Positions 6,890 through 16,413 of a stretch of DNA of 43,872 nucleotides are shown here, in pieces. The notes under the pieces are model-generated. The model was given only the letters and a program-made list of their open reading frames with translations, was not told where the DNA came from and made no database searches. The stretch covers positions 1-43,872 of the forward strand of contig DVJL01000110.1 in the NCBI GenBank assembly GCA_018716805.1, written 5' to 3'. Made by a program: the position numbers and the translations under genes. Source of the DNA: Candidatus Faecivicinus avistercoris (GTDB lineage Bacteria > Bacillota > Clostridia > Christensenellales > Aristaeellaceae). How positions within the stretch are numbered: position 1 is the stretch's first letter; each line of letters opens with the position of its first letter.

Positions 6890-8260
6890 ATGAGCATATT
6901 CAAGGATTGCGACATCCGCGGCGTCTATGGAAAAGAGCTGACCGACGGCGACGCGCTGCGCATCGGCCGCGGGCTGGCCGCGATGCTTCCGCCCGGAGGG
7001 ACGATGCGCGTCGGCGGCGACGTGCGCGTTTCGACGCCGGCGCTCAAGGCCCAGCTGATCCGCGGGCTGGTGGAGGGCGGCGTCCGCGTGACCGACCTCG
7101 GCACGATCCCGACGCCGGCGCTGTACTACGCGCTCTCCAATGGAAATGTAGACGGCGGCGCGACGGTGACGGCTTCGCACAACCCGCCGGAGTACAACGG
7201 CATCAAGTTCATGCTGGGCGATGAACCCGTATCGCGCCAGACGATCGACAAGCTGGCGGACATCGTGGCGCGCCGGGACTTTCCGCGCGGCGAGGGCTCG
7301 GTTGTGCAGCTGGACATCCTGCCGGCCTATCGCGCCTCGCTGGTCAAGCGCTTCGGCGCGCGCAGGCCGCTGAAGGTCGTCGTCGATGCGGGCAACGGCG
7401 CGATGAGCTTCGTCGCGCCCGACGCCATCCGCAGCGTGGGCTATCGCGTGGTGGAGCTGTTCTGCGAACCGGACGGGACGTTCCCCAACCGGTCGCCCAA
7501 TCCGGCGGAATACGACAAGCTGACCGCGGTCTCGGCAAAGGTGGTCGAGGAGGGCGCGGACTTTGGCGTGGCGTTCGACGGCGACGGCGACCGCGCGGTG
7601 TTCATCGACGATCGCGGCCGGCCGGTGCTCAGCGAGAAGTCGCTGGTGCTGTTCATCCGCCACCTGCTGAAGGACCATCCGACGCCGGTCGTCTACGACC
7701 AGAAGGCGTCGTCGGCCGTTCGCCGCGCGACGCTCGAGATGGGCGGCGCGCCGGTGCCGGAGCGCAGCGGCCACGCGTTCATCAAGCGCCGGTTCCTCGA
7801 GCTGGGCGCGGCGGTGGCCGGCGAGGTCAGCGGGCACTTCTTCTTTGGCGAGATCGGCTATGACGACGGGCTGTTCGCCGCGCTGATGATGGCGGACATC
7901 CTTGGAAATTCCGACCGGCCGCTGTCCGAGCTGGCGGACGAAATCGTCTGCCCGCCCATCACGCCGGACCTCCGCGTCGCCTGCCCGGTGGCACAGCAGC
8001 AGGCCTGCCTCGACCGCGTGGAAGCGCTGGCGAAGGATCATCCCTGCGAGGTGCGGCACCTCGACGGCGTGCGGCTGGAGTTTCCGGACGGATGGCTGCT
8101 CGCGCGCAAGTCGGTGACGGCCGAGCAGCTGACCTTCCGCGCCGAGGCGGACACGCCCGAGCGGCTGGATGCGCTGATCGATATGATCGCCTCCGCGCTG
8201 CCCGCGCAAATGGGCGACGCGCTGCGCGAGGGCGCGAAGGACGGCGGAAATCCCGCCTGA
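6890..8260 (+). CDS. Phosphomannomutase/phosphoglucomutase family enzyme
   Basis: This encodes 456 residues of the alpha-D-phosphohexomutase superfamily, which interconverts hexose 1- and 6-phosphates. Domain 1 holds TASHNPPEYNG with the phosphoserine at Ser96, domain 2 the Mg-binding DGDGDR (230-235), domain 3 GEVSGHFFF (311-319, sugar recognition) and domain 4 the C-terminal phosphate site. The GEVSGH form points to mannose/glucose phosphates rather than glucosamine phosphate. The ATG follows the kinase stop with one base between (TGACATG). A strong bidirectional terminator follows. Confidence 0.93.
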   Translation: MSIFKDCDIRGVYGKELTDGDALRIGRGLAAMLPPGGTMRVGGDVRVSTPALKAQLIRGLVEGGVRVTDLGTIPTPALYYALSNGNVDGGATVTASHNPPEYNGIKFMLGDEPVSRQTIDKLADIVARRDFPRGEGSVVQLDILPAYRASLVKRFGARRPLKVVVDAGNGAMSFVAPDAIRSVGYRVVELFCEPDGTFPNRSPNPAEYDKLTAVSAKVVEEGADFGVAFDGDGDRAVFIDDRGRPVLSEKSLVLFIRHLLKDHPTPVVYDQKASSAVRRATLEMGGAPVPERSGHAFIKRRFLELGAAVAGEVSGHFFFGEIGYDDGLFAALMMADILGNSDRPLSELADEIVCPPITPDLRVACPVAQQQACLDRVEALAKDHPCEVRHLDGVRLEFPDGWLLARKSVTAEQLTFRAEADTPERLDALIDMIASALPAQMGDALREGAKDGGNPA

Positions 8261-8280
8261 CGGTCTGCTCAGGCGAGAAA

Positions 8281-8320
8281 AATCCCTTCAGCGATCGGTT
8301 TCGCTGAAGGGATTGATGGT
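8281..8320. terminator. Bidirectional terminator between convergent genes
   Basis: AATCCCTTCAGCG and its complement (8281-8293, 8302-8314) form a 13-bp stem. A run of A precedes it and TTTTT follows shortly after, so it can serve both the mutase gene and the opposing GH125 gene. Confidence 0.85.
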
Positions 8321-8330
8321 TTTTGGAGGA

Positions 8331-9653
8331 TTACGCTTCTCGCAATTTTCTTGCTCTCCTCAAGACTTCGTCCAGCGTGCCGGCTTCGTAGAGGCGGAAG
8401 ATCAGCTCGCCGAACATCGAGTTCGCCCATGCGAACCACTCGCGCGTGAACTTCTCCGGCGCGTCGGGGTCGAAGCTCTCGTGCATGCACTCGCAGCCGG
8501 CGTGGGTGTGCATCAGCGTATCGACGATTCCGGCGATCTCGTCCAGGTCGTCGCTGGTCATGGCCTGCACGCACAGCGCGATCGGCCAGATGTAGCCCTT
8601 CGGCGTGTGCGGGCTGCCAACGCCCTTCGCGAATTCGCCCTTGTAGTAGTAGGGATTGCTCTCGCTCAGTACGAACTTCCGCGTGCGCAGGTAGGTCGGG
8701 TCGTCCATGGCGCAGACGCCCAGATAGGGCAGCCCCAGCAGGCTGGGGACGTTGGCGTCGTCCATGAGGTTGAAGTGGCCCAGGCCGTCGGTTTCGTAGG
8801 CGTAGATGTCGCCATAGACGGGGTGGGCGGCGTGGCCGAACTTCTCGACGCCCTCGCGGATCTCCTTCGCGAGGGAATCGCACTCGGCGGCGAGCGCCTC
8901 ATTGCCGATCATCCGGGCGAACGACGCGGCGTGGCGCATCTCCTGCGCGGCGAACAGCTCGGAGGGGATCAGGTAGCCGTACTGGCAGGCGTCGTCGCTC
9001 GGGCGGAAGCCGCTCCACGTCATGCCGGTCTCGGTGACGGGCGCGCCCATGCCGCCGTTTGGCAGCGTGTCGCTCGGCGGGCAGTTGCTGCGCTCGAAGC
9101 GGTAGGGGCTTTCGTCGTGGCGCTGCTCGGTGCGGAACACGCGCGCGATGGCGCCGAGCATTCTGGCAAAGTCGGGCGTGAAGATGCGGCGGCTGCCGGT
9201 CTTTTCAAAGTAGCGCCATGCGAGCCAGATGGGATAGCACAGCGAGTCGACCTCGTACTTGCGCTCCCACACCCAGTCGGATGCGCGCGGGCGGTCGTCG
9301 TAGGGCTTGTAGTCGGACGGCTCGCGGTTGAAGGCGTTGGCGTAGGGATCGATCAGCACGCACTTCGCCTGCCGCGCGATCAGTCCCTCGATCAGCAGCG
9401 CGACGTCCGCGTCGTCCGCGAAGCGGAGGTAGTGCAGCACCTGCGCGGTCGAGTCGCGCAGCCACATGGCGTGGATGTCGCCGGTGATGACGAACGTGTC
9501 GCCCGGTTCTGCCTGAACCGTGGTCTCCAGCGTGTTCACAAAGCAGTCGTGAAAGACCTTGTCCAGTCCCGGGATGCGGTTCAGCCGCGCGCGAACCGGC
9601 TCAATTCCGCGCTCGACCGCATCGAGCGCCGCGCTGCGAAGGTCATTGGGCAT
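8331..9653 (-). CDS. Metal-independent exo-alpha-mannosidase, GH125
   Basis: This encodes 440 residues. GH125 enzymes are inverting exo-alpha-1,6-mannosidases that trim mannose from N-glycan-type substrates. The family hallmark TGDIHAMWLRDST lies at 57-69; KYEVDSLCYPIWLAW and the later TGMTWSGFRPSDD and SNPYYYKGEFAKGVGSPH blocks fit the alpha/alpha barrel. There is no signal peptide, so imported glycans are the likely substrate. The gene lies 162 bases downstream of ppk on the same strand and may be co-transcribed. The call is by motif recall. Confidence 0.9.
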   Translation of the reverse strand: MPNDLRSAALDAVERGIEPVRARLNRIPGLDKVFHDCFVNTLETTVQAEPGDTFVITGDIHAMWLRDSTAQVLHYLRFADDADVALLIEGLIARQAKCVLIDPYANAFNREPSDYKPYDDRPRASDWVWERKYEVDSLCYPIWLAWRYFEKTGSRRIFTPDFARMLGAIARVFRTEQRHDESPYRFERSNCPPSDTLPNGGMGAPVTETGMTWSGFRPSDDACQYGYLIPSELFAAQEMRHAASFARMIGNEALAAECDSLAKEIREGVEKFGHAAHPVYGDIYAYETDGLGHFNLMDDANVPSLLGLPYLGVCAMDDPTYLRTRKFVLSESNPYYYKGEFAKGVGSPHTPKGYIWPIALCVQAMTSDDLDEIAGIVDTLMHTHAGCECMHESFDPDAPEKFTREWFAWANSMFGELIFRLYEAGTLDEVLRRARKLREA

Positions 9654-9815
9654 GAGTACGCTCCTTTCCGCAGGGGACGAACGTCCCTCTGCATCCCGCG
9701 CAGAGATTGCGCCTCCGGGCGGGAGACGGGTTTGGGTGCCAGAGGGTGACGGAAGGCGCCGGACATTGCCAATTCGCAGGCTTTCGCCGGGCGCTTGCGG
9801 ATTCCAGCGCGGCGC

Positions 9816-11915
9816 TTACGTCCGCATGAAGCGGTTCAGCCGGTCGCGCAGCGAGCGGCGCGGGCGGATGGAGTGCGCGAGTTCGAGCGGGTGATCCATG
9901 TAATGCGCCTGTGCGTTCTGCGGCGGGTCGTCGCCGGGCGTGACGTCGGTGTAGTTGCCGTCGCTGCCCAGCCGCCACGCCTTGGTGTTGTCGGCGAGCA
10001 GCCGGTCGAGGTACTCGGACAGGACTTCCTTCAGCTCCGGGCTGTGCACCGGGCAGGCGACCTCGACGCGCCGCGTTTGGTTGCGGGTCATCAGGTCGGC
10101 GGAGGACAGGTAGCAGCGCCGCAGGTCGCCCTCGCCGAAGCAGTAGATGCGCGAGTGCTCGAGGAAGCGGCCGACGATGCTGGTGACCGAGATGTTGTCC
10201 GTGTGTCCCGGCACGCCGGGCACGATGCAGCAGATGCCGCGGATGATGAGGTCGATCTTCACGCCGGCGCAGCTGGCCTCGCTGAGCTTGTCGATCAGGT
10301 CGCGCTCGGTGATGGAGTTCGCCTTGATGACGATCCGCCCGCGGTCGCCGCGCGCGATCTCCTCGTCGATCAGCCGCATCAGGCGGTTCTTCATGGCGTT
10401 CGGCGCGACGAGCAGCTCCTCGTAGTCGCCGTAGAGGTAGCCGATCAGCATGTTCTCAAAGAACGCCACCGCGTCGCGGGCGATGGAGGGATTCGCGGTC
10501 ATCATGCAGAAGTCGGTGTACAATGTCGAGGTCTTTTCGTTGTAGTTGCCGGTGCCGATCTGGGTGACGTAGGAGAGGCCGCCGCGCTCGCGCCGCGTGA
10601 TCAGGCAGACCTTCGCGTGGCACTTGTAGCCGTCGGGGCCGTAGAGGATCCGGCAGCCGGCCTGTTCCAGCTCGCGTGCCCATTCGATGTTGTTCTGCTC
10701 GTCGAACCGCGCGCGCAGCTCCATCAGCACGGTGACCTCCTTGCCCTTTTCGGCCGCGTCGCACAGCGCCTTGGCGATGGCGGAGTTGCGCGCCAGGCGG
10801 TAGATCGTGATCTTGATGGAGATCACGTTCGGATCCGACGCGCTCTGGCGGAGCAGGTCGATGAACGGCTGCATCGACTGATAGGGGTAGAACAGCAGCA
10901 CGTCGCGCTGGCGAACCTGTTCGTAGATCGGCTGGTCGCGGTCGAGGTAGTCCGGATAGACCGGCTGGTACGGAGGGTTGTACATGCCCGCCGGGCACTT
11001 GTCCAGCTGGTAGGCGTATTCGAGCTTCAGCGGGCATTCGCAGGTGAACACCTGATGCGGCTCGAGCTTCAGGCTCGCGCACAGGCTGCGCGTCAGCCGC
11101 GGGGCCTTGCCCTGCACCTCGAGGCGCACGGGGGCGAGGCGGTCGCGCTTGCGCAGCAGCTTGGACATGTAGTTGAGGAAGTCCGGGTTGTCCTCGTCGA
11201 ACTTCTCCTCGTCCATGCTGATGTCGGCGTTGCGCGTGACGGAGACGACGGCCTGCTCCTCGACGGCATAGATCTTGAACGTCTTCTTGATGTGCGCCGC
11301 GACGACCGATTCCGTGCGGACGAACTTCACCTGTCCGCCCGGCAGCATCAGAATCGGCGGGATGATCTTCGGGATGTCCACGATGCCGACCACGGCCTTG
11401 CCGTGCAGGGACAACAGCGCCGCGGCGTAGAGCGCCTTGTTCTTCAGGTGGGGAAACGGGTGGCTTCGGTCGATGATCTGCGGGGAGAGCAGCGGGCGGA
11501 TGTTCTCCTTGTAGTAGTCGTGCACATAGGCGCGCTGGCTGTCGGTCAGCCCCTCGTAGGAGATTTCGCTCACGCCTGCGGCGGACAGCTCGCCCATCAG
11601 CTCGCGATAGATCTCGTCGCGCCGCGCGATCATCGGCCGCACGGCTTCGTAGATGCGCGAGAGCTGTTCAGACGGCGTCAAGCCGCTCTTGTTGTCCATG
11701 TCGTCCGGGGTCAGCATGTTCAGGTCCACGAGGCTGCCGACGCGGACCATGAAGAATTCGTCTAAGTTGCTGGTAAAGATGGAGACAAAGCGCAATCGTT
11801 CGATCAGCGGCACGGTGGGGTCCGACGCCTCGGCCAGCACGCGCTCGTTGAACTTCAGCCAGCTCAACTCACGGTTTTGCGTGTAGCTCAGGTCGCAGGT
11901 TTGGACGCTCTCCAC
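9816..11915 (-). CDS. ppk1: Polyphosphate kinase 1
   Basis: This encodes 699 residues, typical for PPK1, which reversibly transfers the gamma phosphate of ATP to polyphosphate. The N-terminal domain begins NRELSWLKFNERVL and SNLDEFFMVRVG follows. The phosphorylated His is in CHAKVCLITRRE (about residue 431, equivalent to E. coli His435) and the second catalytic His in EHSRIYCFGEGD (about 586, equivalent to His592). VLMELRARFDEQNNI also matches. It has its own promoter, divergent from the phosphofructokinase gene. Confidence 0.96.
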   Translation of the reverse strand: MESVQTCDLSYTQNRELSWLKFNERVLAEASDPTVPLIERLRFVSIFTSNLDEFFMVRVGSLVDLNMLTPDDMDNKSGLTPSEQLSRIYEAVRPMIARRDEIYRELMGELSAAGVSEISYEGLTDSQRAYVHDYYKENIRPLLSPQIIDRSHPFPHLKNKALYAAALLSLHGKAVVGIVDIPKIIPPILMLPGGQVKFVRTESVVAAHIKKTFKIYAVEEQAVVSVTRNADISMDEEKFDEDNPDFLNYMSKLLRKRDRLAPVRLEVQGKAPRLTRSLCASLKLEPHQVFTCECPLKLEYAYQLDKCPAGMYNPPYQPVYPDYLDRDQPIYEQVRQRDVLLFYPYQSMQPFIDLLRQSASDPNVISIKITIYRLARNSAIAKALCDAAEKGKEVTVLMELRARFDEQNNIEWARELEQAGCRILYGPDGYKCHAKVCLITRRERGGLSYVTQIGTGNYNEKTSTLYTDFCMMTANPSIARDAVAFFENMLIGYLYGDYEELLVAPNAMKNRLMRLIDEEIARGDRGRIVIKANSITERDLIDKLSEASCAGVKIDLIIRGICCIVPGVPGHTDNISVTSIVGRFLEHSRIYCFGEGDLRRCYLSSADLMTRNQTRRVEVACPVHSPELKEVLSEYLDRLLADNTKAWRLGSDGNYTDVTPGDDPPQNAQAHYMDHPLELAHSIRPRRSLRDRLNRFMRT

Positions 11916-11949
11916 GATGATTCCTCCTCAAGCACAAATATCCACTTTT

Positions 11950-11977
11950 ATTATATCAAATGAAAAGGCATTTTCAA
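11950..11977 (-). promoter_or_regulatory. Promoter of ppk1
   Basis: On the minus strand TTGAAA (11977-11972), a 16-bp spacer and TATAAT (11955-11950) lie 35 bases before the start at 11915. Confidence 0.7.
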
Positions 11978-12040
11978 CGGAAAATCCTTTATTCTTTCAT
12001 GGAAATTTTTTAGATTCTGCAAAATCCGGATCAAATAGAC

Positions 12041-12069
12041 TTGTTTCTCGACCAGAAATGGGTTATAAT
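12041..12069 (+). promoter_or_regulatory. Promoter of the phosphofructokinase gene
   Basis: TTGTTT (12041-12046), a 17-bp spacer and TATAAT (12064-12069) lie about 82 bases before the start at 12152. Confidence 0.65.
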
Positions 12070-12151
12070 GTAAAACAAAACCATTGTTTTTGTTGATTTT
12101 TTGGGATGGTGCCCGTCCGCCGTCCCGACGCGACCAGAAAGAGGTGGAAGT

Positions 12152-13225
12152 ATGATTCGAATCGGTATGCTGACCAGCGGCGGCGATTGCCAGGCGCTGA
12201 ACGCGGCGATGCGCGGCGTGGCCAAGACGATGTACAACTCCCGCGAGGACGTGGAGATCTACGGCTTTCTCAACGGCTATCAGGGCCTGATCTACGGGCG
12301 GTTCCGCCTGCTCAGCTATGCGGACTTCTCCGGCATACTGACCGAGGGCGGCACGTTCCTGGGCAGCAGCCGCACGCCCTACAAGACCATCCGCGAGCCG
12401 GACGAGAACGGCCTGGACAAGGTCGCGGCGATGAAGCAGAACTATCACAAATTGCAGCTCGACTGCCTGGTCATCCTGGGCGGCAACGGCACCCACAAGA
12501 CGGCCAACCTGCTGCGCGAGGAGGGGCTGAACGTCGTCACCCTGCCCAAGACGATCGACAACGACCTCTGGGGCACGGACATGACCTTCGGCTTCCAGAG
12601 CGCCGTGGACGTCGCCACCGACGCCATCGACCGCATCCACACCACCGCCGCCTCGCACGGCCGCGTGTTCATCGTGGAGGTCATGGGCCACAAGGTCGGC
12701 TGGCTGACGCTCAACGCGGGCATGGCCGGCGGCGCCGACATCATCCTGATCCCCGAGATCCCGTACGACATCGACAAGGTCGCCGCCAAGATCCGCGAGC
12801 GCCACGACCGCGGCAGCCGCTTCACCATCCTCGCCGTGGCGGAGGGCGCGATCTCCCGCGAGGACGCGAAGCTCTCCAAGAAGGACTACCGCAAGAAGCA
12901 GGAGAACTCCAAGTACCCGTCCGTCTCCTACGAGATTGCCGACCGGCTGTCCAAGAAGTGCGGCTTTGACGTGCGCGTCACCGTGCCCGGCCACACGCAG
13001 CGCGGCGGAACGCCCTGCCCGTACGACCGCGTGTTCGCCAGCCGGCTGGGCTCCGAGGCTGCGAAGATGATCCTGAAGCGCGAATTCGGCTATATGGTCG
13101 GCTACAAGAACCGCGAGATGGTCAAGGTGCCGCTCGAGGACGTCGCCGGCAAGCTCAAGATGGTTGACCCGAAGGCATCCATCGTCGAGGAAGCCAAGAT
13201 GCTCGGCATCTGTTTTGGCGACTGA
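12152..13225 (+). CDS. 6-phosphofructokinase, group III-like
   Basis: This encodes 357 residues and phosphorylates fructose 6-phosphate in glycolysis. TSGGDCQALNAAM (8-20) binds nucleotide. LGGNGTHKT (109-117) occupies the GGDG(S/T) site: the Gly after the variable residue points to ATP rather than pyrophosphate use, but the usual acidic residue (Asp or Glu) is Asn112. PKTIDND (132-138) has the Lys typical of group III and PPi-type enzymes. VEVMGHKVGWL and PGHTQRGG follow as expected. The mixture fits the group III mixed-substrate class, so the phosphoryl donor should be treated as open. The ATG has an AGAGGTGG site. Confidence 0.9.
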   Translation: MIRIGMLTSGGDCQALNAAMRGVAKTMYNSREDVEIYGFLNGYQGLIYGRFRLLSYADFSGILTEGGTFLGSSRTPYKTIREPDENGLDKVAAMKQNYHKLQLDCLVILGGNGTHKTANLLREEGLNVVTLPKTIDNDLWGTDMTFGFQSAVDVATDAIDRIHTTAASHGRVFIVEVMGHKVGWLTLNAGMAGGADIILIPEIPYDIDKVAAKIRERHDRGSRFTILAVAEGAISREDAKLSKKDYRKKQENSKYPSVSYEIADRLSKKCGFDVRVTVPGHTQRGGTPCPYDRVFASRLGSEAAKMILKREFGYMVGYKNREMVKVPLEDVAGKLKMVDPKASIVEEAKMLGICFGD

Positions 13226-13232
13226 TGTCGCT

Positions 13233-13318
13233 GTGGGGGAGTAAACTCCCCCGCCCACAAAGGTTGTCGGCTTTTTCGACAGCCTGACCGCCCTGCGAAT
13301 TGCAGGGCGGCTTTTCTT
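13233..13318 (+). terminator. Hairpin cluster and terminator after the phosphofructokinase gene
   Basis: Directly after the stop comes GGGGGAGT/ACTCCCCC (13235-13252), matching the head module of the long dispersed repeats. A second hairpin AGGTTGTCG/CGACAGCCT follows (13261-13284). The terminator proper is CCGCCCTGC/GCAGGGCGG (13288-13310) followed by CTTTTCTTT. Confidence 0.8.
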
Positions 13319-13356
13319 TGGAAAGCGTGGCTGGGGATGGCGCCTCTTTGGAGTGG

Positions 13357-13860
13357 TTAAAACGTATGGATCGGGAGCGAGTCGTCGTCGCTGCCCTTTT
13401 CGATTTTGTCGATCCGGACGGTATAGGAGACGCCGTCGCTGACGCGGACGACCGCACGGTCGCCGACGCGCTTGCCCATGATCGCGCGGCCGACGGGTGA
13501 ATCCTTGCTGATGATGCCCTGCATGACGTCCTCGCGGAGGGTGGTGACGATGCGCAGGCGCTCGGTCTCGCCCTCGTCCTCGAAGTAGACGTCGACGGTG
13601 TCGAACAGGCCGACCTGATCGGCGGCGGAGTCGGCCTTGATGACGCGGGCGGTGTCGATCATCTTGCGCAGATAGCGCAGGCGGCTGTCGCAGCGGCGAA
13701 GCTCCTGCTTGGCGGCCTTGTATTCGTAATTCTCGCTCAGATCGCCAAAGCCGCGGGCGGTTTTGAGATCTTCGACGCACTTCGGGCGCACGACGCGCAG
13801 GCGGTATTCGATCTCCTCCTGCATTTTCTGAATATCCACTTCGGTCAATTCGTTGTACAT
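13357..13860 (-). CDS. GreA/GreB family transcription elongation factor
   Basis: This encodes 167 residues and rescues backtracked RNA polymerase by stimulating transcript cleavage. The N-terminal coiled coil contains GFGDLSENYEYKAAK (37-51), the Gre hallmark with its acidic tip. The C-terminal FKBP-like domain has SKDSPVGRAIMGKRVGD (about 117-134). The length is normal. It is monocistronic with a clear promoter and converges on the phosphofructokinase gene. Confidence 0.93.
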   Translation of the reverse strand: MYNELTEVDIQKMQEEIEYRLRVVRPKCVEDLKTARGFGDLSENYEYKAAKQELRRCDSRLRYLRKMIDTARVIKADSAADQVGLFDTVDVYFEDEGETERLRIVTTLREDVMQGIISKDSPVGRAIMGKRVGDRAVVRVSDGVSYTVRIDKIEKGSDDDSLPIHTF

Positions 13861-13993
13861 GGCAATCTCCTCGATTCAATCGTGCCCGCAGGGGCGGGCT
13901 GCACAGGACGGGCGGGAAGGGCGCGGCGCCTCCGGTTGCCGGGGCATGGCCGGGCAAGCGGATTGCGCGGGCCGCCCGTGCTAGGCAGACTTT

Positions 13994-14022
13994 ATTATAC
14001 AACAGTTTCACCGCGCTTTCAA
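13994..14022 (-). promoter_or_regulatory. Promoter of the greA-type gene
   Basis: On the minus strand TTGAAA (14022-14017), a 17-bp spacer and TATAAT (13999-13994) lie about 134 bases before the start at 13860, leaving a long GC-rich leader. Confidence 0.7.
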
Positions 14023-14568
14023 TCGCTTTTTGCACGATGTTCCGGCCGGAGCGCCGCAATTGCAGGGACGCTCCGCTTTCCGCCGCGCTCCGGCGGCAAT
14101 GAAAGCTGCTTTGCACGAGCCGCTTTTTTGATGCGCAGGCAGTTCCCCGTGGCCTGCGCGCCCTGGGGGGAGAGCGATGTCCTGTTTTTTTCCATCGGAT
14201 GAGAAAAATGAGAATTCTGTCGCATGACAGGTTTCGGCGCGTTGCAAAGGGAAAATCGCACAAATTATTGCCTAAAATGGTCACAATTTGGAATAATTGC
14301 GCGCGGAATTTGAGCAAAACAGGAAGAAAAGCCGGATTGCATTTGAAAATCGGCAAGTTGTGCCGCGAACAGGCGCGGATGGCGATGGTGAACTTTCCCG
14401 ATAGATGTCTTGATTCGTCAAAACAGATGTCGTGATTTGCAATATACGAGCGGTACGGAATACGCTAAAATAGAAGCGGATAAAGCACAGAGATCCAGTG
14501 TGAATACTGGATAAAATGGTGTGAATTTAAAGAATTTAATTCGTATAACGGGATTGGAGGAAGGCGAA
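14023..14568. other. Intergenic stretch before the sialoside operon
   Basis: No convincing gene lies here. The right half (14200-14560) is clearly poorer in GC than its surroundings and should hold the operon control region. Hexamers such as TAAAAT (about 14468 and 14512) are present, but I found no well-spaced -35 partner. Confidence 0.5.
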
Positions 14569-15507
14569 ATGGACTCAACGGGGCTGGAGATCCGCAGGGC
14601 GAAGCGCCGGCAGATCTGCAATCGGCTGATTCGCGGCCGGTGGCTGTATTTGATGGCGCTGCTGCCGGTTATTTATTTTATCATCTTCAAATTCGGCCCA
14701 ATTTATGGCCTTCAAATTGCTTTTCGCAATTTCCGCGTGCGCCGCGGCATCTGGGGCAGCGAATGGGTCGGCCTTGAGTATTTCCGCGAGTACCTGACGG
14801 ATCCGTCGTTTTGGATCCTGGTGCGAAATACGATCGTCCTTGGGCTGGGACAGATTGCATTTGTCTTTCCCTGCCCGATTGTATTTGCGCTGCTGATGAA
14901 TGAAATCCAATCCAAGACCGGGCAGCGGATTGTGCAGAATATCAGCTATTTGCCGCACTTTATCTCGGTGGTGGTCGTGGCGTCGATGTGCTCGACGTTT
15001 TTGGCCAGCGACGGCATTGTCAATGAATTGCTGGTCGCCATGGGCGGGGAATCCCACCTGTTTATGCAGGATCCGGCCTGGTTCCGGCCCGTCTACTGGC
15101 TGTCCAGCCTGTGGCAGGAGCTGGGGTGGAGCGCGATCATCTATGTGGCGGCGCTGACGAACGTTGACGAACAGCTATACGAAGCCGCGGTGATTGATGG
15201 CGCAAACCGCTGGCAGCAGACGCTGCATGTGACGCTGCCGGCAATCAAGCCGACGATCGCGATCATGTTCATCATGGCGGTGGGCAACATCATGAGCGTC
15301 TCGTTTGAGAAAGTGCTGCTGTTGCAGAACGAACTGACTTACGATGTGTCGGATGTCATTTCCACGTTCGTGTACCGCAAGGGCCTGAGCGGCGGCCAGT
15401 ACAGCTACAGCACGGCGATCGACTTGTTCAGCACCGTCACGAATTTCGCAATGCTGCTGGTCGCCAATCGGATCTGCCGGCTGCTGGGCGAGTCCAGCCT
15501 TTGGTGA
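14569..15507 (+). CDS. Carbohydrate ABC transporter permease, LplB type
   Basis: This encodes a 312-residue inner-membrane protein with about six spans. It opens with a basic stretch, then LYLMALLPVIYFIIFKFGPIYG and AFRNF-R, typical of the LplB/YteP group that imports oligosaccharides. The EAA loop EAAVIDGANRWQQTLHVTLP (about 204-223) docks the ATPase. The ATPase is not in this cluster and may be shared (MsmX-like). The ATG at 14569 has GGAGG eight bases upstream, better than the GTG at 14521. It is first in the operon with the second permease, the binding-protein remnant, the aldolase and the sialidase. Confidence 0.9.
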   Translation: MDSTGLEIRRAKRRQICNRLIRGRWLYLMALLPVIYFIIFKFGPIYGLQIAFRNFRVRRGIWGSEWVGLEYFREYLTDPSFWILVRNTIVLGLGQIAFVFPCPIVFALLMNEIQSKTGQRIVQNISYLPHFISVVVVASMCSTFLASDGIVNELLVAMGGESHLFMQDPAWFRPVYWLSSLWQELGWSAIIYVAALTNVDEQLYEAAVIDGANRWQQTLHVTLPAIKPTIAIMFIMAVGNIMSVSFEKVLLLQNELTYDVSDVISTFVYRKGLSGGQYSYSTAIDLFSTVTNFAMLLVANRICRLLGESSLW

Positions 15508-15519
15508 GGAGGGAAACGC

Positions 15520-16413
15520 ATGCGTCAGAACAAGGGAGCGGGCTATCGCATCTTTCAGGGCTTCAATATTCTGCTGATGACGGCGATCTGCCTGATGGTG
15601 CTCTTTCCGATCTACTATATGGTGATCGTTTCGATCAGCGATGGCACCGCCGTCATGACCGGGCAGGTGGCGCTGACGCCGGTGGGGTTTTCGCTGCGCT
15701 CCTACCGGGCGGCGATGAAGGATTCCTATTTTCTGAACAGCTACTGGAATACGATTGTCATTACCGTCAGCGGTACGCTGGTCAATTTATTCATGACGAC
15801 GCTGTTCGCCTATCCGCTCTCCAGGCCGGATTTTATGGGCCGGAAGTTCCTGATGCGGTGCGCGGTGTTCACGATGTTCTTTACCGGCGGAATGATTCCG
15901 ACCTATATGCTTGTAACGGATCTCGGACTGGGCAATACGTATTGGGCGCTCATCTTGCCGGGCGCGATCAGCGTGTACAACATGATCATCATGCGCACAT
16001 TCTTTGAGGGGATACCTGCGGATTTGACCGAGGCGGCCTACATTGATGGGGCGAACGACGTCCGGATTCTGGTTTCGGTCATCCTGCCGCTGTCGAAGCC
16101 GATCCTCTGGACGATGGTGCTGTTCTACGCGGTGGGACACTGGAATGGCTTTTTCAATGCGCTGCTGTACCTCTCCGACAAGAGCCAGTATCCGATTCAG
16201 ATGTTCGTGCGCAATGTGGTGCTGGGCGGCGATACGCTTTCGATGGCGATGACGACTTATAATTCTTCGACGGAAGTGGGCGCGGAGATGCTCTCCGAGG
16301 AGGCCGCGAAATACGCGATCATCATCATGTCCATGCTGCCAATACTGGTCGTATTTCCAATTGTCAGCCGGCATTTTAAGTCTGGCGTGATGATCGGCGC
16401 GATCAAGGGATGA
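15520..16413 (+). CDS. Carbohydrate ABC transporter permease, LplC/YtcP type
   Basis: This encodes 297 residues with six predicted spans and is the partner of the upstream permease. The start region FQGFNILLMTAICLMVLFPIYY and a TGGMIPTYMLVTDLGL block match the LplC/YtcP group. The EAA loop TEAAYIDGANDVRILVSVIL lies at about 169-188. It begins 12 bases after the upstream stop with a GAGGAGGG site. From the neighbours the cargo is inferred to be sialylated glycans or free sialic acid. Confidence 0.9.
   Translation: MRQNKGAGYRIFQGFNILLMTAICLMVLFPIYYMVIVSISDGTAVMTGQVALTPVGFSLRSYRAAMKDSYFLNSYWNTIVITVSGTLVNLFMTTLFAYPLSRPDFMGRKFLMRCAVFTMFFTGGMIPTYMLVTDLGLGNTYWALILPGAISVYNMIIMRTFFEGIPADLTEAAYIDGANDVRILVSVILPLSKPILWTMVLFYAVGHWNGFFNALLYLSDKSQYPIQMFVRNVVLGGDTLSMAMTTYNSSTEVGAEMLSEEAAKYAIIIMSMLPILVVFPIVSRHFKSGVMIGAIKG

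Noticed and set aside
6245-8209. 654-codon minus-strand open frame opposite the kinase and mutase genes
   Set aside because: Arg/Ala/His-rich composition without motifs; it covers two well-supported genes.
14199-14435. Plus-strand ORF of 78 codons before the sialoside operon
   Set aside because: No Shine-Dalgarno, AT-richer than genes around it and no recognisable features; likely part of the control region.
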